Below, piece by piece: positions 28,468 through 37,031 of a DNA stretch of 64,000 nt (positions within the stretch are counted from its first letter, which is position 1; every line of letters begins with the position of its first letter). The translations under genes and the position numbers were made by a program. Origin of the DNA: Nitrospirota bacterium. GTDB taxonomy: Bacteria; Nitrospirota; Nitrospiria; 2-01-FULL-66-17. Under the pieces are notes generated by a model. That model saw nothing but the letters and a program-made list of their open reading frames with translations, was not told the origin of the DNA and searched no databases. The stretch is taken from NCBI GenBank assembly GCA_040757335.1, contig JBFLXB010000001.1:1-64000 (forward strand). The letters run 5' to 3'.

Positions 28468-29801
28468 CGCGCGAATCGAGCGTGCTGCTGACGGACCTCT
28501 ATCAACTCTCCATGCTCTACGTCTATTGGCGTCTCGGCATGGAGCGGACCGCGGTGTTCGAGTTCTTCGTCCGCAAGCTGCCGTCCGGCCGCGGGTTCCT
28601 GATGGCCGCCGGACTCGAGCAATTGGTCGAGTACCTGGAACACCTGCGCTTCACACCCGAGGACCTCGCGTGGGTCGAGGCCAGCGGCCGCTTTGACCCG
28701 GGGTTCGTGGACTATTTGCGCGGGTTCCGGTTCACCGGCGACGTGCACGCCATGGCTGAGGGCACGGTGTGCTTCCCCAACGAGCCGCTGGTGCGCGTGA
28801 CCGCGCCGTTGCCGCAGGCCCAACTCGTGGAAACCCGCCTGATCAACGTCATCCAACTGCAAACCCTGCTCGCGTCCAAGGCCGCGCGATTCGTCCTGGT
28901 GGCGCCGGGTAAACAGCTCGTGGACTTCGGGCTGCGGCGCGCCCACGGCGCGGAAGCCGGGCTGCTCGGCGCGCGCGCGGTGTACCTCGCGGGATTTTCC
29001 GGCACCGCGACGGTGTTGGCCGACGACGTGTTCGGCGTGCCGGCCTACGGCACCATGGCGCACTCGTTCATCCAGGCGCACGACGACGAAGCCGAGGCCT
29101 TCGCGCACTTCGCGCGCCACCAACCGCAGCACGTGGTGCTCCTGCTGGATACCTACGACACCGAAGCCGCGGCCGAAAAGGTCGTCAAACTCGCCCCGCA
29201 ACTTGCAGCCGAGGGAATCACGATCAAGGGCGTGCGACTCGACAGCGGTGATCTGGGTGAGCACGCGCGAAGGGTCCGCCGGATCCTGGATCGCGGCGGG
29301 TTGCCGCACGCAACGATCTTTGCCAGCGGCAACCTCGACGAGTATACGGTGCGCGATCTGGTGCGCGGCGGCGCGCCCATCGACGGGTTCGGTGTGGGCT
29401 CGCGCCTGATGACCTCGTCGGACGCGCCGTACCTGGACTGCGCGTACAAGCTGCAGGAGTATGCGGGACGGCCGCGGCGCAAGCGCTCCGAGGGCAAGGC
29501 GACTTGGCCGGGCCGAAAGCAGGTGTTCCGCCGGTATGGGCCGGACCAACGGATGGCTGAGGACACCCTGACGTTGGAGGACGACGCGCAAGAGGGCGAG
29601 CCGTTGATCCAACCCGTGATGCGCGCGGGCGCTCGGGTCTCGCGTGCTCCCGCGCTGGGAGAAATCCGGTCGTATGCCGTGTCCCAACTCGCGTTGCTGC
29701 CGGACGCGCTGCGGGAGCTGGAAACAGAAGCGAGTTACCCGGTACGGATCGCGCCGGCGATTCACGCGCTCGCCGAGGCGGTCGACCGCGAGAATCGGTG
29801 A
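28464..29801 (+). CDS. pncB: nicotinate phosphoribosyltransferase
   Basis: A 445-residue protein that joins nicotinate and PRPP to nicotinate mononucleotide. It begins LLTDLYQLSMLYVYWRLGM, the family start. It carries FVRKLPSGRGFLMAAGLEQ, the active-site region FGLRRAHGAEAGLLGARA, YGTMAHSFIQAH with the regulatory His segment, and IKGVRLDSGDLGEHAR. The ATG at 28464 overlaps the pncA stop. A PRPP synthetase gene lies 5 kb downstream, giving the substrate source. The open frame upstream of 28464 is a shadow of pncA. Confidence 0.94.
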   Translation: MTRESSVLLTDLYQLSMLYVYWRLGMERTAVFEFFVRKLPSGRGFLMAAGLEQLVEYLEHLRFTPEDLAWVEASGRFDPGFVDYLRGFRFTGDVHAMAEGTVCFPNEPLVRVTAPLPQAQLVETRLINVIQLQTLLASKAARFVLVAPGKQLVDFGLRRAHGAEAGLLGARAVYLAGFSGTATVLADDVFGVPAYGTMAHSFIQAHDDEAEAFAHFARHQPQHVVLLLDTYDTEAAAEKVVKLAPQLAAEGITIKGVRLDSGDLGEHARRVRRILDRGGLPHATIFASGNLDEYTVRDLVRGGAPIDGFGVGSRLMTSSDAPYLDCAYKLQEYAGRPRRKRSEGKATWPGRKQVFRRYGPDQRMAEDTLTLEDDAQEGEPLIQPVMRAGARVSRAPALGEIRSYAVSQLALLPDALRELETEASYPVRIAPAIHALAEAVDRENR

Positions 29802-29824
29802 TCGAACCAGAGGGGAGGAACGCG

Positions 29825-30238
29825 ATGCGGAGCAGACGGCAATGGGCAGTGGCGGTGGCGATGGGAGCGGTTCTCATCGGTCTCGGGGTGGTGAGCGCAC
29901 AGGACGGGCGCCGGTCCATCGAGGTGACGATCCAGGACTTCGCCTTCAAGGTTCAGGCCGGGACCCTTCAGCTCCACGAGCCGGTGCGGATCGTGCTGCA
30001 CAACGTCGATGAGGTGCAACACGGCTTCACCTCCGAAGCGCTGGACGGCCTGGAGGTGCGCGTGGAGAGCGAAGGGGTCGTTACCTACGGCCGCGGGATC
30101 AAAGGCCTGTACGTGGATCCGGGCACCGAGGTCGAGGTGCTCTTTACCCCGAACAAGTCCGGGCCGCTGAGTTTCCGCTGCGACTTGCATCCAAGAATGA
30201 AGGGTGAGTTGGTGGTGCTGACGGTCGGAGCGGCGTGA
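29825..30238 (+). CDS. periplasmic cupredoxin, intact copy
   Basis: A 137-residue protein with AGGGGAGG before ATG 29825. The signal peptide ends GVVSAQ. The cupredoxin-like domain has VTIQDFAFKVQAGTLQLHE, VDEVQHGFTSEALDG (first His) and SFRCDLHPRMKGEL (Cys, His, Met ligands). It follows pncB by 23 bases. The part from 29862 on, with 130 bases of 3' flank, is repeated almost exactly at 33205-33711, where it is fused to another gene. Likely role: periplasmic copper binding or electron transfer. Confidence 0.85.
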   Translation: MRSRRQWAVAVAMGAVLIGLGVVSAQDGRRSIEVTIQDFAFKVQAGTLQLHEPVRIVLHNVDEVQHGFTSEALDGLEVRVESEGVVTYGRGIKGLYVDPGTEVEVLFTPNKSGPLSFRCDLHPRMKGELVVLTVGAA

Positions 30239-30368
30239 CGGTCAGCCGACGCCGAACGCCTGTTGAAGGAGATAACCGGTCAGGTACGCCAGACCGGCGG
30301 CGGTCCCGCCGGTCAACAACGTGCTCAATCCGGAGCGGAACACGGGTTTGGCGAACACCAGACTCTTG
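29862..30368 (+). repeat. 507-bp duplication, copy A
   Basis: Identical to 33205-33711 except for about six substitutions (a three-base difference near the left end, then single changes), about 98-99 percent. It covers the mature cupredoxin and the 3' end of the convergent VIT1-like gene. Copy B contains an intact VIT1 gene; copy A does not. Confidence 0.9.
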
Positions 30369-30450
30369 GGGTACAGGCTCCAGATCAAGGGCGTTGCTGG
30401 TCGCGGTGACGCGCCGGGACCATTGCGTGCGTCGGGCAGAACGCGCCGGC
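30242..30450 (-). pseudogene. VIT1-family 3' remnant joined to a DUF3175 fragment
   Basis: Reading the minus strand, the last 40 codons of a VIT1/CCC1-type transporter (SLVFAKPVFRSGLSTLLTGG to QQAFGVG) are present and nearly identical to 33585-33711. Directly upstream, in another frame, is ARRTQWSRRVTATSNALDLEP. This is the N-terminal part of a DUF3175 protein and is about 86 percent identical at DNA level to 34573-34630. The middle of the transporter gene is missing, so this is the scar of an internal deletion. Confidence 0.8.
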
Positions 30451-30460
30451 CCACCCTCCT

Positions 30461-32587
30461 TCACCGCCCCCATGAAGGTCCCGTCGCTTGGTGGTTCTCG
30501 GCGATCCACCGTAGAAATTCCTGCTCTGCCAATGGATACGAGAACAGGTAGCCCTGAAAGTATCTGCAACCCATGCTCAGCAGCGTGTCTCGCTGTGAGG
30601 CGGACTCGACGCCCTCGGCGATGACCTGCAATTTCATATGCTGACCGATGCTGATCATGCTTTCGACCAGGGCGCGGCCCGACTCTATGCCGAGATCGTT
30701 CACGAAGGCCCGGTCGATCTTGAGTTGGTCCAGAGGCAAGACTCTGAGATACGCGAGCGACGAGTACCCGGTGCCGAAGTCATCGAGGGCGATCTTGATT
30801 CCCAATGTGCGCAGTGCGGTCAGCTTTCTGACGGTCTCCTGAAGGTCGTACAGCAGTGCGGTCTCGGTGATCTCCAGCGTCACGCGACTTGGCGCCACCC
30901 CGCTCCGGGTGAGAGTACCCTCTACCTGGAGGACGAAATCGGGCCGAGTGAACTGCCACGGGCTGACGTTGATGGCCACCACTCCGTCGAACGGCACGGC
31001 AGCCTGCGACCAGGCAACGAGCCGATCACAGACCCGCTCAAACATCCACGTGGCGAGAGTGTGGATCAGCCCGGTTTCCTCCGCGATCGGGATGAACGAG
31101 GCTGGGAGGATCATGCCCATCTCCGGATGGCGCCAGCGCATCATCGCCTCGGCCCCCACCAGGCGGCCGGCTGCGTCGATCTGCGGCTGGAAGTACAGAC
31201 TGATCTCGCCGTTCTCCAAACCCACGCGTAGGCTCCGCTCAAGCTTCAGCCGTTCGTCGGCCGCCACCGACATTGCCGGGGCGTAAAGCTCATTGGTGCG
31301 GCGACCGAGATTCTTTGCGCGATAGAGCGCCATGTCGGCGTGGCGCAGAATGTCCTTTGATGTCGACCCATCGGACGGAAACGGCGCGATTCCGATGCTC
31401 GCGCCGACGTTAAAGACGTGCTCCCCGACGGGCAGCGCCTTCGAGAGATCGCTCTGCACCGTCTCCGCCAGCTCGCGGGCGGTTGCGATGGTTTCTTGCT
31501 GGTGTGTGGACACTCCCGACACGACCATCACAAATTCATCTCCACCCAGGCGCGCTACGAACGCACGCTCGCCGGCGATCGCGATGAGGCGACGAGCGAC
31601 CTCCCGCAGGACCTGATCTCCGACGTCATGGCTGAGCGCCTCGTTGATAGTCTTGAAATGGTCGAGGTCAATAAGGAGGATGGCGCCGTATTGGCCGGTC
31701 CTTGCGGCTTGGACGATCGTCTCGGCCAGGCGTTCGTGAAACGACCCACGATTGGCGAGGCCCGTGAGGTGATCCTGATACGCCATGCGGCGGACCTGCT
31801 GTTCGGCCTTCCCGCGCTGCTCGTTCTCCTTCCGAAGCTCGACGGAGGTCGCTTCGAGGCGGGTGGTTTGATCATGCAGCTCCATACCCAGGCTGGCGCT
31901 CATCAGGAGCACAAGTCCGAGAAACGAGAACCCCGTGACATAGACGGAGTCGATGACCCCAAGGTCGATCAACGCCGCCCACGTACTTGCGGCGACCACA
32001 AGCAGTATGCAGGCGGCCAGGAAAAGCGCCGCGCGCCGATGGCCGCGACGGAAATGCGCCACCGCACGCCATGTCGCCCAAAAAAACACGCCGAGGTGTG
32101 CAGCGCGAACGAGCCCATTTTCAATCCCCGGAGGGCCAGAAAAGCGCGCAAGCGTCTCCCCCCACGGAAATCGCAGCGGCGTGGCCGCCTCCAGCGTTGT
32201 GAAGCGAAGACTATTCGGGGCCACAAGGTTCGCGACGAGGAATCCGCCGAAGGCTAACGCAATGGCGACGAACCAAGGCGTGATCCGTTCCTGCCGCGTA
32301 TACAGCGCAACGAAGACAAACAGCGCCGGGTGAAAGAGCAGTGCGAAGCTGGCCTGCCATTGCAGGGCCAGGGCTGCCGCAGGGATCGATCCGGCCGAGT
32401 AGTAGCCGATGGTGGCGAACTGAAAACCGGTCGCGCAGAAGGACATCGCCGCAAACGCCAGGTAGAGCGGCACGCGGTGCCTCACGATACCCACGATGGC
32501 GGTTTGAATGCCGGCATAGAGTGTGACCCCGGCGCTTACCAGGAAAGCCGCGAGAATGATCGGTGGGCCGGAAGCGATGGGTTCCAT
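30461..32587 (-). CDS. membrane GGDEF/EAL c-di-GMP protein
   Basis: A 708-residue protein. Seven or eight N-terminal membrane helices (about 10-240) are followed by a coiled segment and a GGDEF domain with intact ARLGGDEFVMVV. An EAL domain follows in which the signature is degenerate: VGAEAMMRW has EAM in place of EAL. The later motifs are intact (ALDDFGTGYSSLAYLRVLPLDQLKIDRAF; IAEGVES). It is therefore probably a cyclase, and the EAL part may be a weak phosphodiesterase or a binding domain. Its last codons run into the rearranged DUF3175 scar at 30461. It sits between the two copies of the 507-bp duplication. Confidence 0.9.
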   Translation of the reverse strand: MEPIASGPPIILAAFLVSAGVTLYAGIQTAIVGIVRHRVPLYLAFAAMSFCATGFQFATIGYYSAGSIPAAALALQWQASFALLFHPALFVFVALYTRQERITPWFVAIALAFGGFLVANLVAPNSLRFTTLEAATPLRFPWGETLARFSGPPGIENGLVRAAHLGVFFWATWRAVAHFRRGHRRAALFLAACILLVVAASTWAALIDLGVIDSVYVTGFSFLGLVLLMSASLGMELHDQTTRLEATSVELRKENEQRGKAEQQVRRMAYQDHLTGLANRGSFHERLAETIVQAARTGQYGAILLIDLDHFKTINEALSHDVGDQVLREVARRLIAIAGERAFVARLGGDEFVMVVSGVSTHQQETIATARELAETVQSDLSKALPVGEHVFNVGASIGIAPFPSDGSTSKDILRHADMALYRAKNLGRRTNELYAPAMSVAADERLKLERSLRVGLENGEISLYFQPQIDAAGRLVGAEAMMRWRHPEMGMILPASFIPIAEETGLIHTLATWMFERVCDRLVAWSQAAVPFDGVVAINVSPWQFTRPDFVLQVEGTLTRSGVAPSRVTLEITETALLYDLQETVRKLTALRTLGIKIALDDFGTGYSSLAYLRVLPLDQLKIDRAFVNDLGIESGRALVESMISIGQHMKLQVIAEGVESASQRDTLLSMGCRYFQGYLFSYPLAEQEFLRWIAENHQATGPSWGR

Positions 32588-32770
32588 CTACCGGTCTAAA
32601 GCCTGTGAGTTCGCGCACATCTCGACAGACCTCCGGACCATGGGCACACGGCTGCGGGAGAGTGGTCTTTGTACGCCGAGGCGCAGTCAGCTTACGGCAC
32701 CGCGCCACATATAGTCCGATTTCTTCCTGAAGTCAACCGATCCTGTGCACGCTATTCGCGTCCAATAGAC

Positions 32771-32790
32771 AATATTCCGTTTGGGGATTA
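32771..32790 (+). promoter_or_regulatory. recurring stress-promoter motif, copy 4
   Basis: AATATTCCGTTTGGGGATTA, 51 bases before the chimeric gene's GTG. It shares CCGTTTGGGG-AT with the other copies. It lies in an AT-richer 250-base promoter region between divergent genes. Confidence 0.35.
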
Positions 32791-32840
32791 TTCCGCGTGC
32801 GATTGTTGGTAAGCTTCAACAACAATCGGAGGAGAAGAGT

Positions 32841-33581
32841 GTGCCCGGGGGCCTCCGCGAAGGGATCTCGCCGCGCCAGTTGAAAGCCATTTGGGCATTG
32901 TCCCATCGCGTGGGACTGGACGACCGTGAGTTGCATGCGATGGTGACGTCGAGGACCGGGCGCGTGTCGCTGCGCGAGTTGCGGCGGGCTGAAGCCGCGG
33001 CGGTGATCGACGAGCTGCTGGGAAAGGTCGGCGCCCGGGCGCCGGCGCGTCAGAAGCCCGGGGCGGCGACGAGGCCCCAGCAGGCGCTACTGGCGCGGCT
33101 GGCAGCCGAACTGGAATGGCCGCCCGAGCGGCTGCCGGCGTTGGCGCGACGGATGTATGGAACGAGCACGATCCGGGAGCTCACGGTCAAGCAAGCGTCG
33201 GGACTGGGAGCGAGCCTCATCGGTCTCGGGGTGGTGAGCGCACAGGACGGGCGCCGGTCCATCGAGGTGACGATCCAGGACTTCGCCTTCAAGGTTCAGG
33301 CCGGGACCCTTCAGCTCCACGAGCCGGTGCGGATCGTGCTGCACAACGTCGATGAGGTGCAACACGGCTTCACCTCCGAAGCGCTGGACGGCTTGGAGGT
33401 GCGCGTGGAGAGCGAAGGGGTCGTTACCTACGGCCGCGGGATCAAAGGCCTGTACGTGGATCCGGGCACCGAGGTCGAGGTGCTCTTTACCCCGAACAAG
33501 TCCGGGCCGGTGAGTTTCCGCTGCGACTTGCATCCAAGAATGAAGGGTGAGTTGGTGGTCCTGACGGTCGGAGCGGCGTGA
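32841..33581 (+). CDS. chimera: phage gp16-like protein fused to cupredoxin
   Basis: A 246-residue hybrid. Residues 1-122 match the free-standing gp16-like protein at 41368-41760 (ISPRQLKAIWALSHRVGL, LRELRRAEAAAVIDELLGKV, PPERLPALARRMYGTSTIREL). At ASGL the sequence switches to GASLIGLGVVSAQ and continues as the complete mature cupredoxin of 29825-30238. The junction, at about 33205, falls on the short shared string TGGGAGCG. The signal peptide is truncated and buried in the middle, so the copper domain may stay in the cytoplasm or be misfolded. The GTG start at 32841 follows GGAGG. Whether it is functional is unknown. Confidence 0.8.
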   Translation: MPGGLREGISPRQLKAIWALSHRVGLDDRELHAMVTSRTGRVSLRELRRAEAAAVIDELLGKVGARAPARQKPGAATRPQQALLARLAAELEWPPERLPALARRMYGTSTIRELTVKQASGLGASLIGLGVVSAQDGRRSIEVTIQDFAFKVQAGTLQLHEPVRIVLHNVDEVQHGFTSEALDGLEVRVESEGVVTYGRGIKGLYVDPGTEVEVLFTPNKSGPVSFRCDLHPRMKGELVVLTVGAA

Positions 33582-33711
33582 CGGTCAGCCGACGCCGAAC
33601 GCCTGTTGAAGGAGATAACCGGTCAGGTACGCCAGACCGGCGGCGGTCCCGCCGGTCAACAACGTGCTCAATCCTGAGCGGAACACGGGTTTGGCGAACA
33701 CCAGACTCTTG
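33205..33711 (+). repeat. 507-bp duplication, copy B
   Basis: Second copy of 29862-30368 in the same orientation, 3343 bases downstream. Its left end forms the fusion joint with the gp16-like gene; its right end runs on into the intact VIT1-family gene. Confidence 0.9.
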
Positions 33712-34340
33712 AGCATCCCGATCGAAAAAAACGCGACGCCCGCCAGAACGGCGCTGAACACAAACTGACGGCGTAGGTCCACCCCGGACGCGAATAACGG
33801 CGCCAGAGGCATCGCGCCCACGACCAGAAACGCGGCCATGGTGGCCAGCGCGGACTTCCACGGACTGGGGCGTGTTTTCTGCAGACCATGCTCTTCGGTG
33901 AGCATGGTCTCGACCCAGAGGCGTCGGTCCTGGCTGATGGTACGGACGATTTCTTCGAGCGTGTCGCCCTCGAAGCCCTTTCGCCGGAAAATGGCGCGGA
34001 TCTCGTCGCGTTCCCCTTCGGGAATCCTGTCGATGTGGTCTTCTTCGGTTCGCCTCACCTCTTCGATGAATTCGCGCTGAGCCTTGATGGATTCGTAGTT
34101 GCTGACCGCCATACTGAAGCCATCCGCCACCAGATTGGCAAAACCCAGCACGAGCGCCACCGAGGAGGAGAACCCCGCCCCCACGGCTCCTGAGACCACC
34201 GCGAACGTGGTAATACATCCGTCGATACCGCCCAGCACCGCGTCCGAGATGTGCCGAGACCCGGCGGTTTGGCTCAGACGTCTCTGGATGGCTTCGGGCC
34301 GATGGTCGCGGCGGAGCTCATCGCGGCTGAGGTGGTTCAT
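33585..34340 (-). CDS. VIT1/CCC1-family transporter
   Basis: A 251-residue inner-membrane protein with five predicted helices. It is of the vacuolar iron transporter family, which moves Fe2+ or Mn2+. The N-terminal segment ISDAVLGGIDGCITTFAVVS and GFANLVADGFSMAVSNYES are the family core. A charged cytoplasmic loop with Glu-rich FIEEVRRTEEDHIDRIPEGE is the metal-binding region. Four C-terminal helices end at QQAFGVG. Its start overlaps the DUF3175 stop by ATGA. A truncated second copy lies at 30242. Confidence 0.88.
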   Translation of the reverse strand: MNHLSRDELRRDHRPEAIQRRLSQTAGSRHISDAVLGGIDGCITTFAVVSGAVGAGFSSSVALVLGFANLVADGFSMAVSNYESIKAQREFIEEVRRTEEDHIDRIPEGERDEIRAIFRRKGFEGDTLEEIVRTISQDRRLWVETMLTEEHGLQKTRPSPWKSALATMAAFLVVGAMPLAPLFASGVDLRRQFVFSAVLAGVAFFSIGMLKSLVFAKPVFRSGLSTLLTGGTAAGLAYLTGYLLQQAFGVG

Positions 34341-34645
34341 CGCGAGCCGCCGCGCGGGCGGCCGAACAAGACGCGCAGTTCGTCCTTCGCCGCCTGGAGG
34401 CGCGCACGTTGGGCTGCCGGAAGCGTTCGGCCGGCGCGATTGATATAGAAGGTGAGCATGGACATGGCGGAGCGAAAGGGCGGCGCCTTCCGTCGCTGGC
34501 TCCGCTCGGCGGAGCGCTTGAGGGAGCGGGCGATCTCGCGCGGATCATCCAGGGCAAACACGCCGGGCTCGAGATCCAAGGCATTGCTGGTCTCGGTGAC
34601 GCGCTGCGACCATCGCTTGCGTCGGGCAGGGGTCACCGGGCACAC
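34337..34645 (-). CDS. DUF3175 family protein
   Basis: A 102-residue basic protein with the DUF3175 pattern RWSQRVTETSNALDLEPGVF, DPREIARSLKRSAERS, AMSMLTFYINRAGRTLP and LRVLFGR. The function is unknown. The GTG start is at 34645; an internal start is possible. It is coupled to the VIT1-family gene. A diverged fragment of a second DUF3175 gene is preserved at about 30381-30440. Confidence 0.85.
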   Translation of the reverse strand: MCPVTPARRKRWSQRVTETSNALDLEPGVFALDDPREIARSLKRSAERSQRRKAPPFRSAMSMLTFYINRAGRTLPAAQRARLQAAKDELRVLFGRPRGGSR

Positions 34646-34868
34646 TTCTCAACTCCGAGCCACGAGCAGCGGCATTGCGGCAAATGCCACCAGCGTGATC
34701 GCGTACACCGCACCCGGCGCACGGCTTTCAGAATAGGCACCACGGCACCGTAGCACTCCACGTCCGGTGGTGCAAGACCTCGTATCTTGACTCAGGGGAG
34801 CAAACCATCCGCTAATAGCAGCGGGGAGGTGCGCAGTTGCGGACCCGGCGCGGCCGGAACGAAATCTC

Positions 34869-35738
34869 GTGACGATGAAGTGGTTCCTCACCCCATCGAC
34901 CGTCCACCTCCGCGAGATGCTCGCTGAGCGCGGCAAGGCGCTGGGTGGGTACGAGACGGTTCGGTTTGCCGACGGCGAGCGCAGCTATCGCCTGACCGAG
35001 GACGTCAGCGGCCGGGCCGTGACTCTGATCGCCTCCGTGACGCCGGACCCGACGTCGTTGTTCGATCTGTTGGCGCTCTTCCGGCTCCTTGAAGAAAACG
35101 GTTCACACACGCCGTCAGTGGTGGTTCCTTATCTTGGTTACGCGCGCCAGGATCGGCCGGTCCGTCCAGGAGAGGGGAGTCTGGGCGTGATGGTCGCCGA
35201 GCTCTTGAGAAACCTCCAGCCGGCCGGGCTCCGAGTCCTCGACGTCCACAGCCCGCGTATCGTGGAAGCGCTCGGTCCCCGCGCAATCGAGTTGTCCGCG
35301 CTCCCGCTCTTTGCGGAGCACGTCTCCCGTGGTGAGCCCGTCGATGTGGTGGTGGCGCCTGATGCCGGTGCCCGTCATCGGGCTCAAACCTTGGCGGCCC
35401 AACTCATCCCCAACGCCGAGGTCGTCATCGTCGAGAAAGCGAGGCCGAGGCCGAACGTTGCCGTGGCGCGGACCATCAGCGGCGAGGTGAAGGGAAGACA
35501 CGTGGTGATCGTCGACGACATGATCGACACGGGCGGGACGATTTGCGAAGCGGTGAGGCTGGTCTCCGAGCGCGGCGCCCGCAGCATCCGGCTCGCCGCG
35601 ACCCACGGGATATTCTCGCAAGACGCTCGTGAACGGATCAGCCGCCTGCCCGTGCGGAACACTTGGGTGACGAATTCCCTCCCGCAACCCGCCCATGAGC
35701 GGATCCAGGTTCTGGATATCACTCCGATTCTTCTCTAA
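34869..35738 (+). CDS. prs: ribose-phosphate pyrophosphokinase
   Basis: A 289-residue PRPP synthetase-like protein (ribose-5-phosphate + ATP to PRPP + AMP). Landmarks: FADGERSYRL (about 37), VVVPYLGYARQDRPVRPGE (about 85, the flexible catalytic loop), VVVAPDAGARHRAQTLA and the PRPP loop HVVIVDDMIDTGGTI (about 214). It is slightly shorter than housekeeping Prs (about 310) and more divergent at the N-terminus, so it resembles accessory enzymes. The start is GTG 34869 or ATG 34875. PRPP would supply the phosphoribosyltransferases in the window. The 34646-34868 gap contains no convincing gene. Confidence 0.88.
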   Translation: MTMKWFLTPSTVHLREMLAERGKALGGYETVRFADGERSYRLTEDVSGRAVTLIASVTPDPTSLFDLLALFRLLEENGSHTPSVVVPYLGYARQDRPVRPGEGSLGVMVAELLRNLQPAGLRVLDVHSPRIVEALGPRAIELSALPLFAEHVSRGEPVDVVVAPDAGARHRAQTLAAQLIPNAEVVIVEKARPRPNVAVARTISGEVKGRHVVIVDDMIDTGGTICEAVRLVSERGARSIRLAATHGIFSQDARERISRLPVRNTWVTNSLPQPAHERIQVLDITPILL

Positions 35739-36044
35739 TTCTTTAATCCTTCCAGAAGTTCGGTTTTGGGGGGGGTGCCGCCGGTTGGCTCAGCGGCGCG
35801 ATAACGGAAAATGTCCTTCATGAATTCAGCCTGCATTCGAAACCTGCACTGCTTCGGAACCGACTTCCGCTTGCACTTTCCAGCGTGCTTCGCTACTGTG
35901 CCGATTACACGCGTTTCCCAGGTGTGATCGAGTGGTTTCGATTCACCCCGTGCACCACGTCAGGAGCCGTCGCTCCGAACCCAAGCGAATCTCGGGCGTT
36001 CGCCGACCGCTGTGCTTATAAACCGATGAGGAGCTCCCATCCCC
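35739..36044. other. 306-base non-coding stretch
   Basis: No gene, tRNA or riboswitch could be recognised. It contains GGTTTTGGGGGGGGTGCC near 35762, which is only loosely like the recurring GTTTGGGGGAT element, and several short C/T-rich segments. It probably holds the promoter of the thiamine-binding protein gene. Confidence 0.4.
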
Positions 36045-36287
36045 ATGATCATCAGTGCTCAAGTCAGCCTCTACCCCTTACGGCAAGACCATCTCTCCCC
36101 GGCAATTCAAAGCCTGTATAGCGCCTTCCAGTCCGCGGGCCTGAGTCCAGACATTGGCACGATGAGCACGCTCGTCACGGGGGAGGCCGATCTGGTCTTC
36201 GATTCCTTGCGGCGTGGCTTCAGCCGGGCCGCGGCTAACGGCCAGGTCGTGATGGTCGTGACGCTCTCGAACGCCTGCGCGGTTTGA
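36045..36287 (+). CDS. thiamine-binding protein, MTH1187/YkoF type
   Basis: An 80-residue small protein of the YkoF/MTH1187 fold. MIISAQVSLYPLRQDHLSPAIQ opens the ferredoxin-like fold, GTMSTLVTGEADLVFDSLRRGF is the characteristic second half, and the last strand is VVMVVTLSNAC. It binds a thiamine-type ligand in studied relatives. It is first in a row with a methyltransferase, an aminotransferase and a ZIP transporter, all on the plus strand. An upstream riboswitch could not be found. Confidence 0.8.
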   Translation: MIISAQVSLYPLRQDHLSPAIQSLYSAFQSAGLSPDIGTMSTLVTGEADLVFDSLRRGFSRAAANGQVVMVVTLSNACAV

Positions 36288-36300
36288 CCTCGGATCGGTG

Positions 36301-36954
36301 ATGCCTTGGGAGGTCTTCGAGCGGGCGGCCAGCGGCTATGAACAGTGGTACACGTCTCGCCGTGGACAACGGGCGGACCGGGCCGAGTCGGCACTCCTCG
36401 CTCGTCTCCTGTCCGATTTTCCCCAAGCCCGAACCGTTGTGGAGGTCGGGTGTGGGACCGGGCACTTCACGCGTCAGATGCAAACCCGGGGAATGCGGGC
36501 GGTGGGGCTGGACCGGGCGGAAGGCATGCTCCGGCAGATGCGCGCGCGAACTCCTGTTGTCCCGGCGGTCCTGGCGGATGCCCATCGGCTCCCATTTCGC
36601 AATCACGCGGTGGACCTGACCGTGTTCATCACTACATTAGAGTTCTTGGAGGACCCCTTGTCCGCGCTTTCGGAAGCCGTCCGGATCACGTGCCAGGGAA
36701 TGATCGTTATGGTCCTGAACCGATGGAGCCTCGGCGGCTTCTCGCGGAGATGGGGGCGGCAGGCGCGGCGGGCCATCCTGGGACAGGCGCGGGACTTTTC
36801 ACGTCGAGAACTGGAGCGTATGGTCCGAGATGCGGCGGGAGCACGATGGGGTGGCGTCTGGTGGGCGAGTACGCTGCTCCCGGATGGTCTCTGGAGGGCC
36901 GTGATCACGATTCCCGCCGGCGACGTGATCGGCATGGGGATCAGGTTGGTGTGA
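36301..36954 (+). CDS. SAM-dependent methyltransferase
   Basis: A 217-residue class I methyltransferase with motif I VVEVGCGTGHFTRQM (about 46), the acidic residue in AVGLDRAEGML, PFRNHAVDLTVFITTLEFLEDP and VRITCQGMIVMVLN. The start ATG 36301 has no strong ribosome site and lies 13 bases after the thiamine-binding gene. The substrate is unknown. Rv2003c, a DosR-regulated methyltransferase, is a possible analogue, but the similarity cannot be judged by eye. Confidence 0.82.
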   Translation: MPWEVFERAASGYEQWYTSRRGQRADRAESALLARLLSDFPQARTVVEVGCGTGHFTRQMQTRGMRAVGLDRAEGMLRQMRARTPVVPAVLADAHRLPFRNHAVDLTVFITTLEFLEDPLSALSEAVRITCQGMIVMVLNRWSLGGFSRRWGRQARRAILGQARDFSRRELERMVRDAAGARWGGVWWASTLLPDGLWRAVITIPAGDVIGMGIRLV

Positions 36955-37031
36955 CAGAGTCGTGTGATCCAGTGCGGTCCCCTCCGTTGCCAGCCGGTCA
37001 CCTCCGCGCTTGAGGTCGGGGAGGTTTCAGG

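Noticed and set aside
34649-34936. Minus-strand open frame with hydrophobic end AITLVAFAAMPLLVARS
   Set aside because: It overlaps the promoter and start of the PRPP synthetase gene, has no ribosome site, and its N-terminal part is shadow sequence.
35880-35970. tRNA-like string GGTTTCGATTCACCCC...ACCA
   Set aside because: No acceptor stem or D-arm partner could be formed; the apparent T-arm does not pair over five bases.
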